Source: Cyanobacteria bacterium FACHB-DQ100
GTDB lineage: Bacteria; Cyanobacteriota; Cyanobacteriia; Leptolyngbyales; Leptolyngbyaceae
Length of the DNA stretch: 64,000 nucleotides
Direction of reading: 5' to 3'
Assembly: GCA_014695195.1 (NCBI GenBank)
Contig: JACJNW010000028.1
Location: 620,001 to 684,000 of the forward strand
The notes below the pieces were generated by a model. It worked only from the letters and a program-made list of their open reading frames with translations. It was not told the DNA's origin and ran no database searches. This document shows, in pieces, positions 28,001 to 35,878 of this stretch (position 1 is the first letter of the stretch; each line of letters begins with the position of its first letter). A program made the position numbers and the translations under genes.

Positions 28001-30672
28001 AAGCCGCCCTCCAGGTTAAATTCAATGCGTCCTTGATGAGGATTGCCAGGATCGTTATTCAGGCGAGGAATTTCTAAAGCGCCAAAGGTCATTTCTCCGG
28101 TTTTGAGTTCTGCTTGAGCACGTCTACCCCAGCGTTGGAAGCGAGTCACCTCCACCGATCGAACGCCCTCAACCTGTACCGCCGTTTGAATCACCTGGCT
28201 CAAAAAGATCGATTGCCCAAAGGTCAGTTGATCTGGATAGAAAAATCCAACCTGCCCATTGGGAAGCACGCGGTTACTAAAAACATCTACGAGGGCTTGC
28301 TTCACAGCCGTCTGGAAATACCCAGGATCAACCTGTACCGCGATCGCAATGTCCAGCGGCACAAAGCGCGGTTCCTCGATCGCGAGATCCTGCCCTGCCA
28401 TGCGAAAGGGTTCTAAAAACGATCGCAGATTTTGTGTAAACGACTCGTCTAAGGGTTTGCCCCCCTCGCGATCGACAGCTAGAAAAATCGTGTACCAACT
28501 GCCCGTCCAGCGCTGAGTCGCCCGGACTCTTTGCACTTCTGGAAAGCGTTGAGCTACTTCCTCATAATCTTTTGTCGTTACTGCTCGTTGCGGCACCCGA
28601 AACGCTTGAGGAGCATACAATTTGACCTGCTCGATCGGTTCTGGATCAATCCCGCCTTGAGCCGGTATAGGATTACGAACAGCGAGAATGCCCTGCTGCT
28701 CGCTGACAATATGCGCGATCGCCTCGGCACCCACATTGCCCGCACTCCCATTGCCTACCCGATACGTTACTTCAAAATAAGTCCCAACTTCGGGCTGCTT
28801 GCCTAACACGCCATCACCAAAGCGCAGATAAGCTTGTCCATCATCTTCGGTCTCGACGACAAAATCGCGGGAAAATCGCTCACTATTGAGCAAATCCCGC
28901 TGATAGTTCCAGCTAAATTCCTGAGCATTGTATTCTTTCAGGGTAATACTGGGACGCACAAACCGCCGTTTTTGATCCAGTTCTTCTCGCGTTGCTTCTT
29001 GTGCCTTATATTCTTTCTGGGCAAGCCGAGAACGAGTCTCGCGGTTTTGCCACTTCAGCGCCGCTCTAGCCGCTTTTTCAGGGTCAACTAACACCCATCC
29101 ACCCTGTTGACTCAAGACATAGCTTTGTTGAGTGAGAGGACTATATTTGAGGCGAGGGCGGTAGCGATCGAGCGGCATCACCCGATTCAGTTTACTGGCA
29201 TCCAAAAGGGTTGGATTTTGATTTGCTTGCGCTTTTGCTGGTTCAATCAGATCTTTGTCGATCACAGCATCTGGATACGTGCGACCGTGATCCACTAAAA
29301 CGACATTGCCCCGGACTACACCGATGTCGGAGTAAACTCTGCCTTCAATGCGTTTAGAAATCCATAGATCAAAGGGAAGTGCATCTTCTGCATACCATTC
29401 CACTTCAACTAAGCTTTGGCATTGAGTTGGATCATTGGCATCTGCTAGAAGCAGGTCTGTTTTAGGTTGCACGTTCTTGAGCCGAACGGCGTGGCGGTGA
29501 GTCAAGTCAATGCCTTGTCCTTTGCCCGTATTGGGATTGCGGATTTCCTCGAAGATAAGCACCTTTCCCTGAGTTAAACAGTGCTGTAACTTACCGCCGG
29601 AATCTTTCAACGTTGCTTGAGTAGTGCCCACAGGCAAGTAGCAGTCTGGTTCTCCCCAAGTGTAAATGTGAATGTTATTGCAAGCTTGGTATAGCGTAAT
29701 GTTCTCTAAGGTTTCAAAGACTTGGGCATCAGAATTCAAGGCTTGGCGGATCTGCTCTTGATTGTCGTGCGGATGCAATACGGGAGGCAATCCGTTAATT
29801 TGGCTGAAGAAGCGAGTTCCAGCACGGCGATCGCGGGGGGAAGCTCCCAAAAGGTGAATCCCATCGGTTCTAGGATTGAATCGTTGCGGATCTGCTTGCG
29901 GTTTTTCCACCTCTAAAGCGACCCAAGCTCGTGCATTGCATCCGTCATGCACAAAGTAATCTAACAGGCGAGCATGACGACGCACCGAAACCCGTTTGCG
30001 AGCCGTTCCGAGATAGGCTTCTGTCGCCACCGCATCTTGATGGTAACTAAGGTGATCAGCAGCGTAGGCGAGTATCTCCACCAGCATCACACCGATATCT
30101 GACGGGTTCCGTTCTTTCCATTTCGGCAGAGTGATGGTTAATCGATCGAGCATCAGTTGCCGAAAACTAGCATAGTCCTTTGCCAGATAGTCAATCTCCG
30201 GTGGCGGTACGATCGCATCTAATGGCGGAGCTTGAGGTTTGCAATCAATGTCGCTATTACCCGGTGATCGCAACGAGAATTGAATTTCAGAGAGTTGGGG
30301 ATCGAATCCAGTCGGTGGCTCGATGCTGTTCAATTGCCCTAATTGGAGGCGTTGTAGTGGAGATGCCACCAAGCGCAAGAAATAGCTAGATGCGCGATCG
30401 CCATCCGGTTTCAGCCGCAGGCTGAACCGTTTACCCGTGGCACTCGCACTGTCGATCGCAACACTCTGACCTGTAGCGGTTGTGATTTGAATGTTGTCTG
30501 CTGTGAAGCGATCGTTGCTCTGTAGCTCGTGCAGCAGATGAACGATCACCGTATTTTGATCCGAAGCAACCTCCAGATAGTCAATGCCGTTAACATACTG
30601 CCCATCCACTCCAGGCTGAGTGCGAGCGATCTGACGGCGAAGCTGATTCTGGCAGTGATACTGGCTGAGCAT
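27997..30672 (-). CDS. CIS baseplate wedge protein (gpJ-like, putative baseplate assembly protein)
   Basis: An 891-aa protein, starting at ATG 30672, one base after the gp25 stop and preceded by GGGAGG; a longer in-frame start at 30726 lies inside gp25. It has the features of the Afp11/gpJ class of baseplate assembly proteins: YLAKDYASFRQLMLDRL near residue 190, AYAADHLSYHQDAVATEAYL near 230, LRFGDGVLGK.P near 640, and a C-terminal J-like part (RAVTTKDYEEVAQRFPEVQR and LSQVIQTAVQVEGVRSVEV). Wedge proteins of this class connect the spike hub to the sheath ring and rearrange on contraction. It has no repeats, unlike the adjacent 2100-aa paralogue. Confidence 0.9.
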   Translation of the reverse strand: MLSQYHCQNQLRRQIARTQPGVDGQYVNGIDYLEVASDQNTVIVHLLHELQSNDRFTADNIQITTATGQSVAIDSASATGKRFSLRLKPDGDRASSYFLRLVASPLQRLQLGQLNSIEPPTGFDPQLSEIQFSLRSPGNSDIDCKPQAPPLDAIVPPPEIDYLAKDYASFRQLMLDRLTITLPKWKERNPSDIGVMLVEILAYAADHLSYHQDAVATEAYLGTARKRVSVRRHARLLDYFVHDGCNARAWVALEVEKPQADPQRFNPRTDGIHLLGASPRDRRAGTRFFSQINGLPPVLHPHDNQEQIRQALNSDAQVFETLENITLYQACNNIHIYTWGEPDCYLPVGTTQATLKDSGGKLQHCLTQGKVLIFEEIRNPNTGKGQGIDLTHRHAVRLKNVQPKTDLLLADANDPTQCQSLVEVEWYAEDALPFDLWISKRIEGRVYSDIGVVRGNVVLVDHGRTYPDAVIDKDLIEPAKAQANQNPTLLDASKLNRVMPLDRYRPRLKYSPLTQQSYVLSQQGGWVLVDPEKAARAALKWQNRETRSRLAQKEYKAQEATREELDQKRRFVRPSITLKEYNAQEFSWNYQRDLLNSERFSRDFVVETEDDGQAYLRFGDGVLGKQPEVGTYFEVTYRVGNGSAGNVGAEAIAHIVSEQQGILAVRNPIPAQGGIDPEPIEQVKLYAPQAFRVPQRAVTTKDYEEVAQRFPEVQRVRATQRWTGSWYTIFLAVDREGGKPLDESFTQNLRSFLEPFRMAGQDLAIEEPRFVPLDIAIAVQVDPGYFQTAVKQALVDVFSNRVLPNGQVGFFYPDQLTFGQSIFLSQVIQTAVQVEGVRSVEVTRFQRWGRRAQAELKTGEMTFGALEIPRLNNDPGNPHQGRIEFNLEGGL

Positions 30673-30673
30673 C

Positions 30674-31033
30674 TCAGACCTCCCGGACAAATCGGCTAAC
30701 CTGGCGCTGCTGAGTTCGGCGCACAATGTATTGAATCGTGATCACCAAGCGAGAGTCGTCACTATCGACTTGAACTCCCTCCACGACAATCACATCTTCT
30801 AACCAAGTCGTGAGTGCACCTTGAATCAGAAATTGAGTAGCGGTAGCTAGTTCGTCGCTATTCGGCGCAAACACCAGTTGTAATAAGCCGCAACCAAAGT
30901 CAGGGCGATTGACTCGTTCTCCCGGATTGGTAAACAGCACCTGCTCAATCATTTGGCGGACGTGAGCTTCGTAGGGCGTTTCTGCGACTCGTCCCCGACG
31001 ATCGATTTCAAAAGGGTAAGCAATATCCATCAT
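30674..31033 (-). CDS. gp25/GPW family baseplate protein
   Basis: A 119-aa protein matching the phage T4 gp25/GPW lysozyme-like baseplate family: MDIAYPFEID opening, VRQMIEQVLFTNPGERVNRPDFGCGL core and a LVITIQYIVR strand near the end. In contractile systems gp25 joins the wedge core bundle to the first sheath ring and nucleates sheath assembly. The start ATG 31033 overlaps the stop of the PAAR-like gene (TAATG), and a second ATG follows immediately; either could be used. The gene is translationally coupled to its neighbours on both sides. Confidence 0.93.
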   Translation of the reverse strand: MMDIAYPFEIDRRGRVAETPYEAHVRQMIEQVLFTNPGERVNRPDFGCGLLQLVFAPNSDELATATQFLIQGALTTWLEDVIVVEGVQVDSDDSRLVITIQYIVRRTQQRQVSRFVREV

Positions 31034-31356
31034 TACATTCCTCTCACACGCGTCTGCGTCAGAACAACCGTGAGCGGTGTTCCAGTAGGGGCACAGATTG
31101 CTTGGCTATCCTGCAACAAAACTGGCATTCCCATCGCTTTGACCCGCAGAGCCGCTACAATCCACATTCCAGTGATACAAGGCCCAACGTTGGCAGGTGG
31201 GGGCGGGTTGGCGCACCCAACAATGACATAGGGCGGTGGCTGTACTGTTACGGGCATTCCCATGACTTGCACACGCGGGACTGGCATGGTGGGTTTTGCC
31301 TGTCCACCGTGGGCACAAATCACAACACTAGAAACATTGAGTAGGAATCCGGGCAT
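31033..31356 (-). CDS. PAAR-like spike tip protein
   Basis: A 107-aa protein starting at ATG 31356 behind an AGAGGA site; a 114-aa form from 31377 is possible. It has an internal duplication: VQVMGMPVTVQ and VKAMGMPVLLQD each follow a short strand and are separated by VGCANPPPPANVGPC. A conserved CAHGG lies near residue 15, with cysteines at the equivalent places of the second half. Repeated V..MG.PV units with Cys/His positions are typical of PAAR-type spike tips that cap the VgrG-like spike with a metal-bound point. Its place between spike and gp25 genes agrees with Afp10/Pvc10. PAAR homology is inferred from pattern and position. Confidence 0.75.
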   Translation of the reverse strand: MPGFLLNVSSVVICAHGGQAKPTMPVPRVQVMGMPVTVQPPPYVIVGCANPPPPANVGPCITGMWIVAALRVKAMGMPVLLQDSQAICAPTGTPLTVVLTQTRVRGM

Positions 31357-31467
31357 AACATATCCTCTGAGGGGCAATGAGGAGAATTAGGAAGAAGGAA
31401 GCGCGATCGCACGGTAGAGAGAGGCGGTAGAGAAAGATTGTGGCAGGAGTTGCAACGGTAAGCTGAA

Positions 31468-32283
31468 CTAAATGACTTCTAATGCGCCATTATTAACATT
31501 CACGGTGACGGGTGAAAGCTTGATGTTAGCGGCAGCATTACTAAGTTCGATTTGAGCAGGCGTAAGCTTTACGCTGGGGGCTGCAACGCTCAGTTCAATG
31601 CCCGTCGAATTTAGTTTTGTGCTAGCAGGACTATTGTTTAACTCAATTCCCGAGGCGGATGATAGCTTGACTGTCGCTGGATTGCAGATCAAATCGATCG
31701 TAGTGGCTGTCAATTTAGTTTCAGTGCTACTTTCTTTGAGCTGAATGGTGTCTGCTGTCAGGGTGACGGTTGAATTGGCTCGATTTTTTAGTTCAATGAT
31801 ATCAGCTTTGATTTTAATCGTGGTTTCGTCCTTGTTATTAATTTCGATGCCCTCTGCATTAAAAATCATCTTTAGTTTCCGTTCGACCGTGGGCGACTCT
31901 ACCTCGATCGTTAATCCTTTTTTGTTCTCCAGATTACTGAGTGTAAGGGTCATGCCATGGGTTCTAAATACCTGCACTTTGTCCTGTTGCTCGACTTTGG
32001 CATACTGCGGCAATTCATCTTTTCCCCAAAAACAACCGCTCCAAATTGGATAATCGGGATTACCTTCCTCAAACTCCACCCAAATGTTCGATCCCACGGG
32101 CGGCACTGTGAAGAACCCAATATCCTTACCGGCATAAGGAACGGAAGGAAGTGCCCAAGAATTCCGCTCGGCTCCAAAAACGGACGGTACCTGAACTCGG
32201 ATGCGTCCTAAATTCAGCGGATCTGCCACAGCCGAAACTTTGCCTCGATATTTCCCAAAAAACTTTCGCATGTTGGATCTCAC
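31468..32283 (-). CDS. Spike protein (gpV/gp5-like, phage baseplate assembly protein V)
   Basis: A 271-aa protein if GTG 32283 is used, or 267 aa from ATG 32271; GTGA overlaps the upstream stop, which favours the GTG. Residues 8-95 form the gp5 OB-fold: GKYRGKVSAVADPLNLGRIRVQVP (split at ADP), then VPPVGSNIWVEFEEGNPDYPIWSGCFWG. The C-terminal half is a regular series of 10-14 residue strands (IELNNSPASTKL, IELSVAAPSVKL, IELSNAAANIKL), expected to form the trimeric beta-prism needle. With the adjacent gpD-like gene it makes up a VgrG equivalent encoded as two polypeptides. Confidence 0.9.
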   Translation of the reverse strand: MRSNMRKFFGKYRGKVSAVADPLNLGRIRVQVPSVFGAERNSWALPSVPYAGKDIGFFTVPPVGSNIWVEFEEGNPDYPIWSGCFWGKDELPQYAKVEQQDKVQVFRTHGMTLTLSNLENKKGLTIEVESPTVERKLKMIFNAEGIEINNKDETTIKIKADIIELKNRANSTVTLTADTIQLKESSTETKLTATTIDLICNPATVKLSSASGIELNNSPASTKLNSTGIELSVAAPSVKLTPAQIELSNAAANIKLSPVTVNVNNGALEVI

Positions 32284-33419
32284 ACAGGTAATCGATCAAC
32301 AGTTGAGGTAATCCCCTCACGAGTTAGCGTAAAGCTCTGTTTGTACTCTCCTTTTCGCAGTTTGTGTGTAACTTGTTTCACGTAATAGTGACCGTCATAG
32401 CTATAGCCCAGTCCCCGTAGCCCTACCAGTTGCCGGATTTGCAGCAGTGCTCCATAACGCACAGTATCCACTTCTCCTGTCGCCGTCACAGCAGCATCCA
32501 CCGATTTGTTTGTCATCGCTTGGGCGCGGCTACGGGCTTCAGTGAGGGTGTGTCCGGTTTGCTCGAAAAACGTTTGCTTCACACAAGTTTTGTTTTGGAT
32601 TGATGGATTGGCGGATAAGTGGGGTCGATCGCTGTCTGCGATCGTAAAGTCTTCAATCCGGTTGCTTTGGCGATCTTGCAATCGACCAACCACCTTAGTA
32701 GGCGAGAGCGCATTGTGCTGGAAGCTAATCGAATCGAGATTGGTGTACGAACCCATATTCGCAGTGAGGGCTTTTTGGGCTTTTTCTCTCGGTTTTTTCG
32801 GTGGCCCCCAGTAGGCAGTATTCTTTTCTAATCCAGGGCCTGGAGTGATGTAGAAGACAAAGCCATTGCGCTGGGCAAGAAACTGAATTTGTCCTAGATC
32901 GGTACCTTGCTTCATGGGGATGCGGTCTTGCTCAGAAGGCGCACTCAAGGGTGGTTTTTCCACTTGAGGCTGCACACCATAATCGCTGTAGTTCTTGAGC
33001 AACTGTTCAACAATTCTCTGCTCATCTTGCTTTGGATGTTGAGCGGGCTTTTCTGCTCGATCCATCATGACGCTCACATCTTCACCGGTGATTGTGAAGC
33101 TAGAAGCACCTGGCTCCATACTCGGTGAAAACTGTTGATGCGTAATGATTCCATCTATGAGCAAATAGGCTTTGGCATTGAGGGTAACGATTAGGATGAC
33201 CCGATGACCGGGTGTCAAGAGCGGATGTTTGAGCAGTTGATAGTTCTTTAAATCCGCAGGGCCTAAACGACCCACTTGCAGCACGATCTGAAAGCCCGAT
33301 CGCCCCTCATCTCGATGAGTAACTTCCACCGATTGAATCGCATCCACGATCAGTCGGGGAGCAGGGTCGGTTTTCTTTTCGCCGAGACGTACTGTTAACG
33401 TAATCCCCGTTGGCAACAT
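32280..33419 (-). CDS. Hub protein, phage late control gene D-like (VgrG N-terminal half)
   Basis: A 379-aa protein. The start is ATG 33419 with GAGGAG just upstream; the frame extends to 33515 but that part overlaps the LysM gene. It follows the gpD/gp27 pattern: LIVDAIQSVEVTHRDEGRSGF at residues 22-42 (split), then GHRVILIVTLN, a YSDYGV...LGQIQFLAQRNGFVFYI region near 190, and a C-terminal GLRGLGYSYDGHYYVKQVTH beta-hairpin. In eCIS this hub trimer connects tube to spike. A contiguous gpD-gpV pair, overlapping by GTGA, corresponds to Afp8/Pvc8, which in other systems is a single protein. Confidence 0.88.
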   Translation of the reverse strand: MLPTGITLTVRLGEKKTDPAPRLIVDAIQSVEVTHRDEGRSGFQIVLQVGRLGPADLKNYQLLKHPLLTPGHRVILIVTLNAKAYLLIDGIITHQQFSPSMEPGASSFTITGEDVSVMMDRAEKPAQHPKQDEQRIVEQLLKNYSDYGVQPQVEKPPLSAPSEQDRIPMKQGTDLGQIQFLAQRNGFVFYITPGPGLEKNTAYWGPPKKPREKAQKALTANMGSYTNLDSISFQHNALSPTKVVGRLQDRQSNRIEDFTIADSDRPHLSANPSIQNKTCVKQTFFEQTGHTLTEARSRAQAMTNKSVDAAVTATGEVDTVRYGALLQIRQLVGLRGLGYSYDGHYYVKQVTHKLRKGEYKQSFTLTREGITSTVDRLPV

Positions 33420-33429
33420 ACTGTTCTCC

Positions 33430-33720
33430 TCATACTTGCGGCATGGGGATACGGAGCCGTTGCCCAAGTTGAGCCGTGAGTGCCGCCGGATGCATCGCAT
33501 CATTAGCATCTGCAATCTGCCAGAATTGTTCTGCCTCTCCTAAAGTCCGGGCGGTGATTTGATCGAGTCGATCGTCTTCCCGAATCACGACTTCTTCCAA
33601 GGTGGGCAGTGCTTTTCCAGCAGGCAAAAAGCGCCGCTGCACGTGAGTAAGGGTTCGCCCATCTAAAGTGGTAAATTGGGTCGTTTTGAGATTGTAATAA
33701 CGGCTTGTGGGTTCAAACAT
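33430..33720 (-). CDS. LysM-like small CIS protein
   Basis: A 96-aa protein starting at ATG 33720, 7 nt after a GGAGA site; a longer reading from 33732 is less likely. The second half (VVIREDDRLDQITARTLGEA, then FWQIADANDAMHP and GQRLRIPMP) is a LysM-like unit of the kind found in phage tail protein X and the C-terminus of Afp7/Pvc7. Such domains sit where tube meets baseplate. The gene lies between the CIS_tube-domain gene and the gpD gene, the same order as the domains in Afp7 and Afp8, so here Afp7 appears to be split in two. No peptidoglycan-binding role is implied by position. Confidence 0.82.
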   Translation of the reverse strand: MFEPTSRYYNLKTTQFTTLDGRTLTHVQRRFLPAGKALPTLEEVVIREDDRLDQITARTLGEAEQFWQIADANDAMHPAALTAQLGQRLRIPMPQV

Positions 33721-33800
33721 CGTTTTCTCCAATCTAGTTTTTCGGTGCTTGCTCTGGTATTTCTAGCTTGTTAAGTAGACTCCGGAACAGAGCGCGGTAG

Positions 33801-34490
33801 CTATCGGAAAATTTGTTGAACTTCGACTCCAGTTTGCTTGGCATCGTATCCAAAGTCTCGTTGAGTTGCCAAAGCTTCTTTGCGCTGGTGGTGTGCAAAA
33901 AATAGCTTAGAACCCCGTTGATTCCAGGGTAAGTCATCGTAGTTCAACACGCGCACACTGAGTGAGACCTTGGCGCGAATGGGATTGAGATTTACATCGT
34001 ATAGTTCTTCGGTGATGCTGAAGTCGGTTAGTCGTACCGGTAGCACCCGATTTTTGCCCCAGATCAGTAACGTCATCGGCGCTTCCAAGGGCACAATTTC
34101 CACGATGCCTTGTTCTGCTTGTTGCATTGTGTCCCTAACTTGAGCACTCTTCGGGTAAATCAGGGTTTCCAACGCAGAGAGTTGGGGATAGATTCCCAAG
34201 CTGAGGGCGTTCTCTTTTTCGGTTTTGGACAGTGGGCCGGTGGAATCAAACTCAATGTCTAGTTTGATTGTTTCGATCGGCGCACCCTTGAGCCGCAGGG
34301 TTTCGCTGCGATCGCCGCCTTCTTTCCCGCTCGCTTGGGCTTTGAGGGTTCGTGTTAGCGTTTCTGGATTGTATTGGAAGTATAGAGTGCTAGAGATCGC
34401 ATTGGCTGAGGGGTCAAGCACAACGATCGCACCCTTGAGCAAGCGGGGAAAATTGCTAGGAAATTGAGTCGGGGGCTGAATAGTGACCAT
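33801..34490 (-). CDS. CIS tube-domain protein (Afp7 N-terminal-like)
   Basis: A 229-aa protein from ATG 34490, the first gene of the minus-strand arm. It shows the contractile injection system tube N-terminal domain: FPRLLKGAIVVLDP near residue 12, YFQYNPETLTRTL near 37, LDIEFDSTGPL near 78, PMTLLIWGK near 143, VRLTDFSITEELYDVNLNPI near 158 and VSLSVRVL near 182. This class joins the inner tube to the hub in Afp7/Pvc7. It lacks the LysM part, which is encoded separately 80 bp downstream. An in-frame extension to 34541 precedes the ATG but has no ribosome site. Confidence 0.88.
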   Translation of the reverse strand: MVTIQPPTQFPSNFPRLLKGAIVVLDPSANAISSTLYFQYNPETLTRTLKAQASGKEGGDRSETLRLKGAPIETIKLDIEFDSTGPLSKTEKENALSLGIYPQLSALETLIYPKSAQVRDTMQQAEQGIVEIVPLEAPMTLLIWGKNRVLPVRLTDFSITEELYDVNLNPIRAKVSLSVRVLNYDDLPWNQRGSKLFFAHHQRKEALATQRDFGYDAKQTGVEVQQIFR

Positions 34491-34603
34491 GCAAATTAAC
34501 CAAGAATGAAGGCAACACGAATCAATCGATTCTTGGTACACCCATCTCTCACCAGGAGCTAAGGCAGGCAGACTCTGTTACCAAAAATAGAATTGATTTC
34601 GTT

Positions 34604-34750
34604 GACGTAGCAAGTCGTAAACTTTGTTTCGGAGCGTTAGTTTAATCACAGATCTGCTATTTTGTTCAAGCAAATACTGTTGTCAAAATAAATCAGTTCT
34701 ACAGACGTGACTAAATCGTAAAGCTGATTTCGGAGCTTTGCTCTAGTAAC
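34604..34750. repeat. Imperfect direct repeat pair, 100 bp apart, in the CIS control region
   Basis: Copy 1 (34604-34649) and copy 2 (34704-34750) both begin GACGT, share TCGTAAA and TTTCGGAGC at the same spacing, and both end AC after a T-rich stretch. Roughly two thirds of aligned positions match, with one single-base gap. They lie in the divergent promoter region, so they could be paired binding sites for a regulator. This is inference. Confidence 0.55.
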
Positions 34751-34834
34751 AAGCGGGTTAGTTCTAACGTCGGTCAATTATTAGTCAATCTGCCGTCCAA
34801 GGCATTGCCCCCAGATGTTGTACTAGAGGCATAG

Positions 34835-34862
34835 CTTGTAGTTCTAGGCTTGTAGTTCTAGA
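34835..34862. repeat. Perfect 14-bp tandem repeat
   Basis: GCTTGTAGTTCTAG occurs twice head to tail (34835-34848 and 34849-34862) in the CIS control region. It has no coding meaning and could be slippage or a duplicated operator half-site. Confidence 0.85.
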
Positions 34863-35373
34863 TGCACCTTCAAAGATAACTTCTTCATTTTGTTTTGCCT
34901 CGATTCTTAACCTTTTGTCTTAAACTTTCATCGTTTTTCATACACTACCTATTTATTCTGGAGCATTATTCAGCTAGACAAGGCAGAGACAAGCGAACAA
35001 CGAATGTAAAAACCATTTATGTCTTTTTTTTACAACTCTGTTTGTTTCTAGACAAATTTGATTTCATTGAAGGAGAGCTAAGGCAATTTTCTGAAGTTGT
35101 GTTGTTTCGGACTCGCCTGATCGAAGTATTTCCATTAATACCTGCGGGTATCTTACGTCTGATGACTACCGAGCTATCACGGCAAATTACGCTTCACTAG
35201 CCAGCTGTTAGGGTTTGCTTCAACTGCGATGAATTTTATGCTGCTCGTAGGTCTTTTGATAGCGCAGGCTTAATTCCTCTTAAAGACTGACTTAAGCCGC
35301 TCATTATCTCTCTAGGTTGAATTGCTAAATTCTGCTGCACTCACACTGAATAACAATAAGGAAGGTTTGATCC

Positions 35374-35808
35374 ATGACTACGATTAAAGTAAGCATAGGG
35401 GCGCAAATTGAGAAAGGACCTCAAGTTTCCATCTCTAAAGATATACCGGTTAATACTTACGATAAAATCGACGAAATCGTCATTGCTCCAGGTCAAGAAC
35501 GAACGGTCAATGTTCAACCCAGTTCTAAAGATCAAATCAGCTTTTTATTGATTACTTCTAGCTTATACACTGATCCCAGCAAGCCAGAGCAGAAGATAAG
35601 TTACGGGGTTGATGCCCCAACAATTGGATTAGATCAGCCCCATATTTACTTGGGCAAAGGCTCGGTGTCGGTCTTAGGGGGCGATCCGAAGGTTCTTAAA
35701 TTTAAAAATGACTATCCTGCTCCTGCGGCAGACGACAAAAACGCGCCCAAAAATGAAGCGAAAATAGAAATTTTAGTCGGACGAGATGCGCTACAGCCTT
35801 CTGCATAG
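35374..35808 (+). CDS. CIS-associated protein of unknown function
   Basis: A 144-aa protein with no family I recognise, the first gene of the plus-strand arm, with an AAGGAAGG site 8 nt before the ATG. It looks beta-rich: alternating hydrophobic strands (TTIKVSIGAQIEKG, then YDKIDEIVIAPGQERTV, DQISFLLITSSLYTD and GSVSVLGGDPKVLKF). A short acidic/Lys linker and a final strand KIEILVGRD follow. There are no cysteines, signal peptide or membrane helix. Position directly before the sheath gene suggests a structural part such as a tube, cap or sheath-associated protein, but the sequence does not show which. Confidence 0.75.
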   Translation: MTTIKVSIGAQIEKGPQVSISKDIPVNTYDKIDEIVIAPGQERTVNVQPSSKDQISFLLITSSLYTDPSKPEQKISYGVDAPTIGLDQPHIYLGKGSVSVLGGDPKVLKFKNDYPAPAADDKNAPKNEAKIEILVGRDALQPSA

Positions 35809-35878
35809 CCTCATTAATCGCAGCCTGGTTGATTCTTTTATTGGATTGTTTCACGCTCAATTAAGAAGGTAAAGAGTT

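Larger units (their letters stand above)
34491..35373. promoter_or_regulatory. Divergent control region of the two CIS operons
   Basis: These 883 bp hold no convincing gene and separate the start of the minus-strand arm from the plus-strand arm, so promoters for both should lie here. The region is AT-rich. It contains an imperfect 46/47-bp direct repeat pair spaced exactly 100 bp apart and a perfect 14-bp tandem repeat, both listed separately. The last 20 bp carry an AAGGAAGG ribosome site for the first plus-strand gene. A 101-aa plus-strand frame at 34895-35200 is Phe/Leu-rich, has no ribosome site and was not accepted. Confidence 0.6.

Noticed and set aside
33734-33937. 67-aa minus-strand frame overlapping the end of the CIS tube-domain gene
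   Set aside because: It mostly overlaps the conserved gene in another frame and lacks a ribosome site. The remaining 67 bp is simply the spacer to the LysM gene.
34895-35200. 101-aa plus-strand frame in the CIS control region
   Set aside because: It has Phe/Leu-rich AT-driven composition and no ribosome site, and it lies in a region expected to be regulatory.
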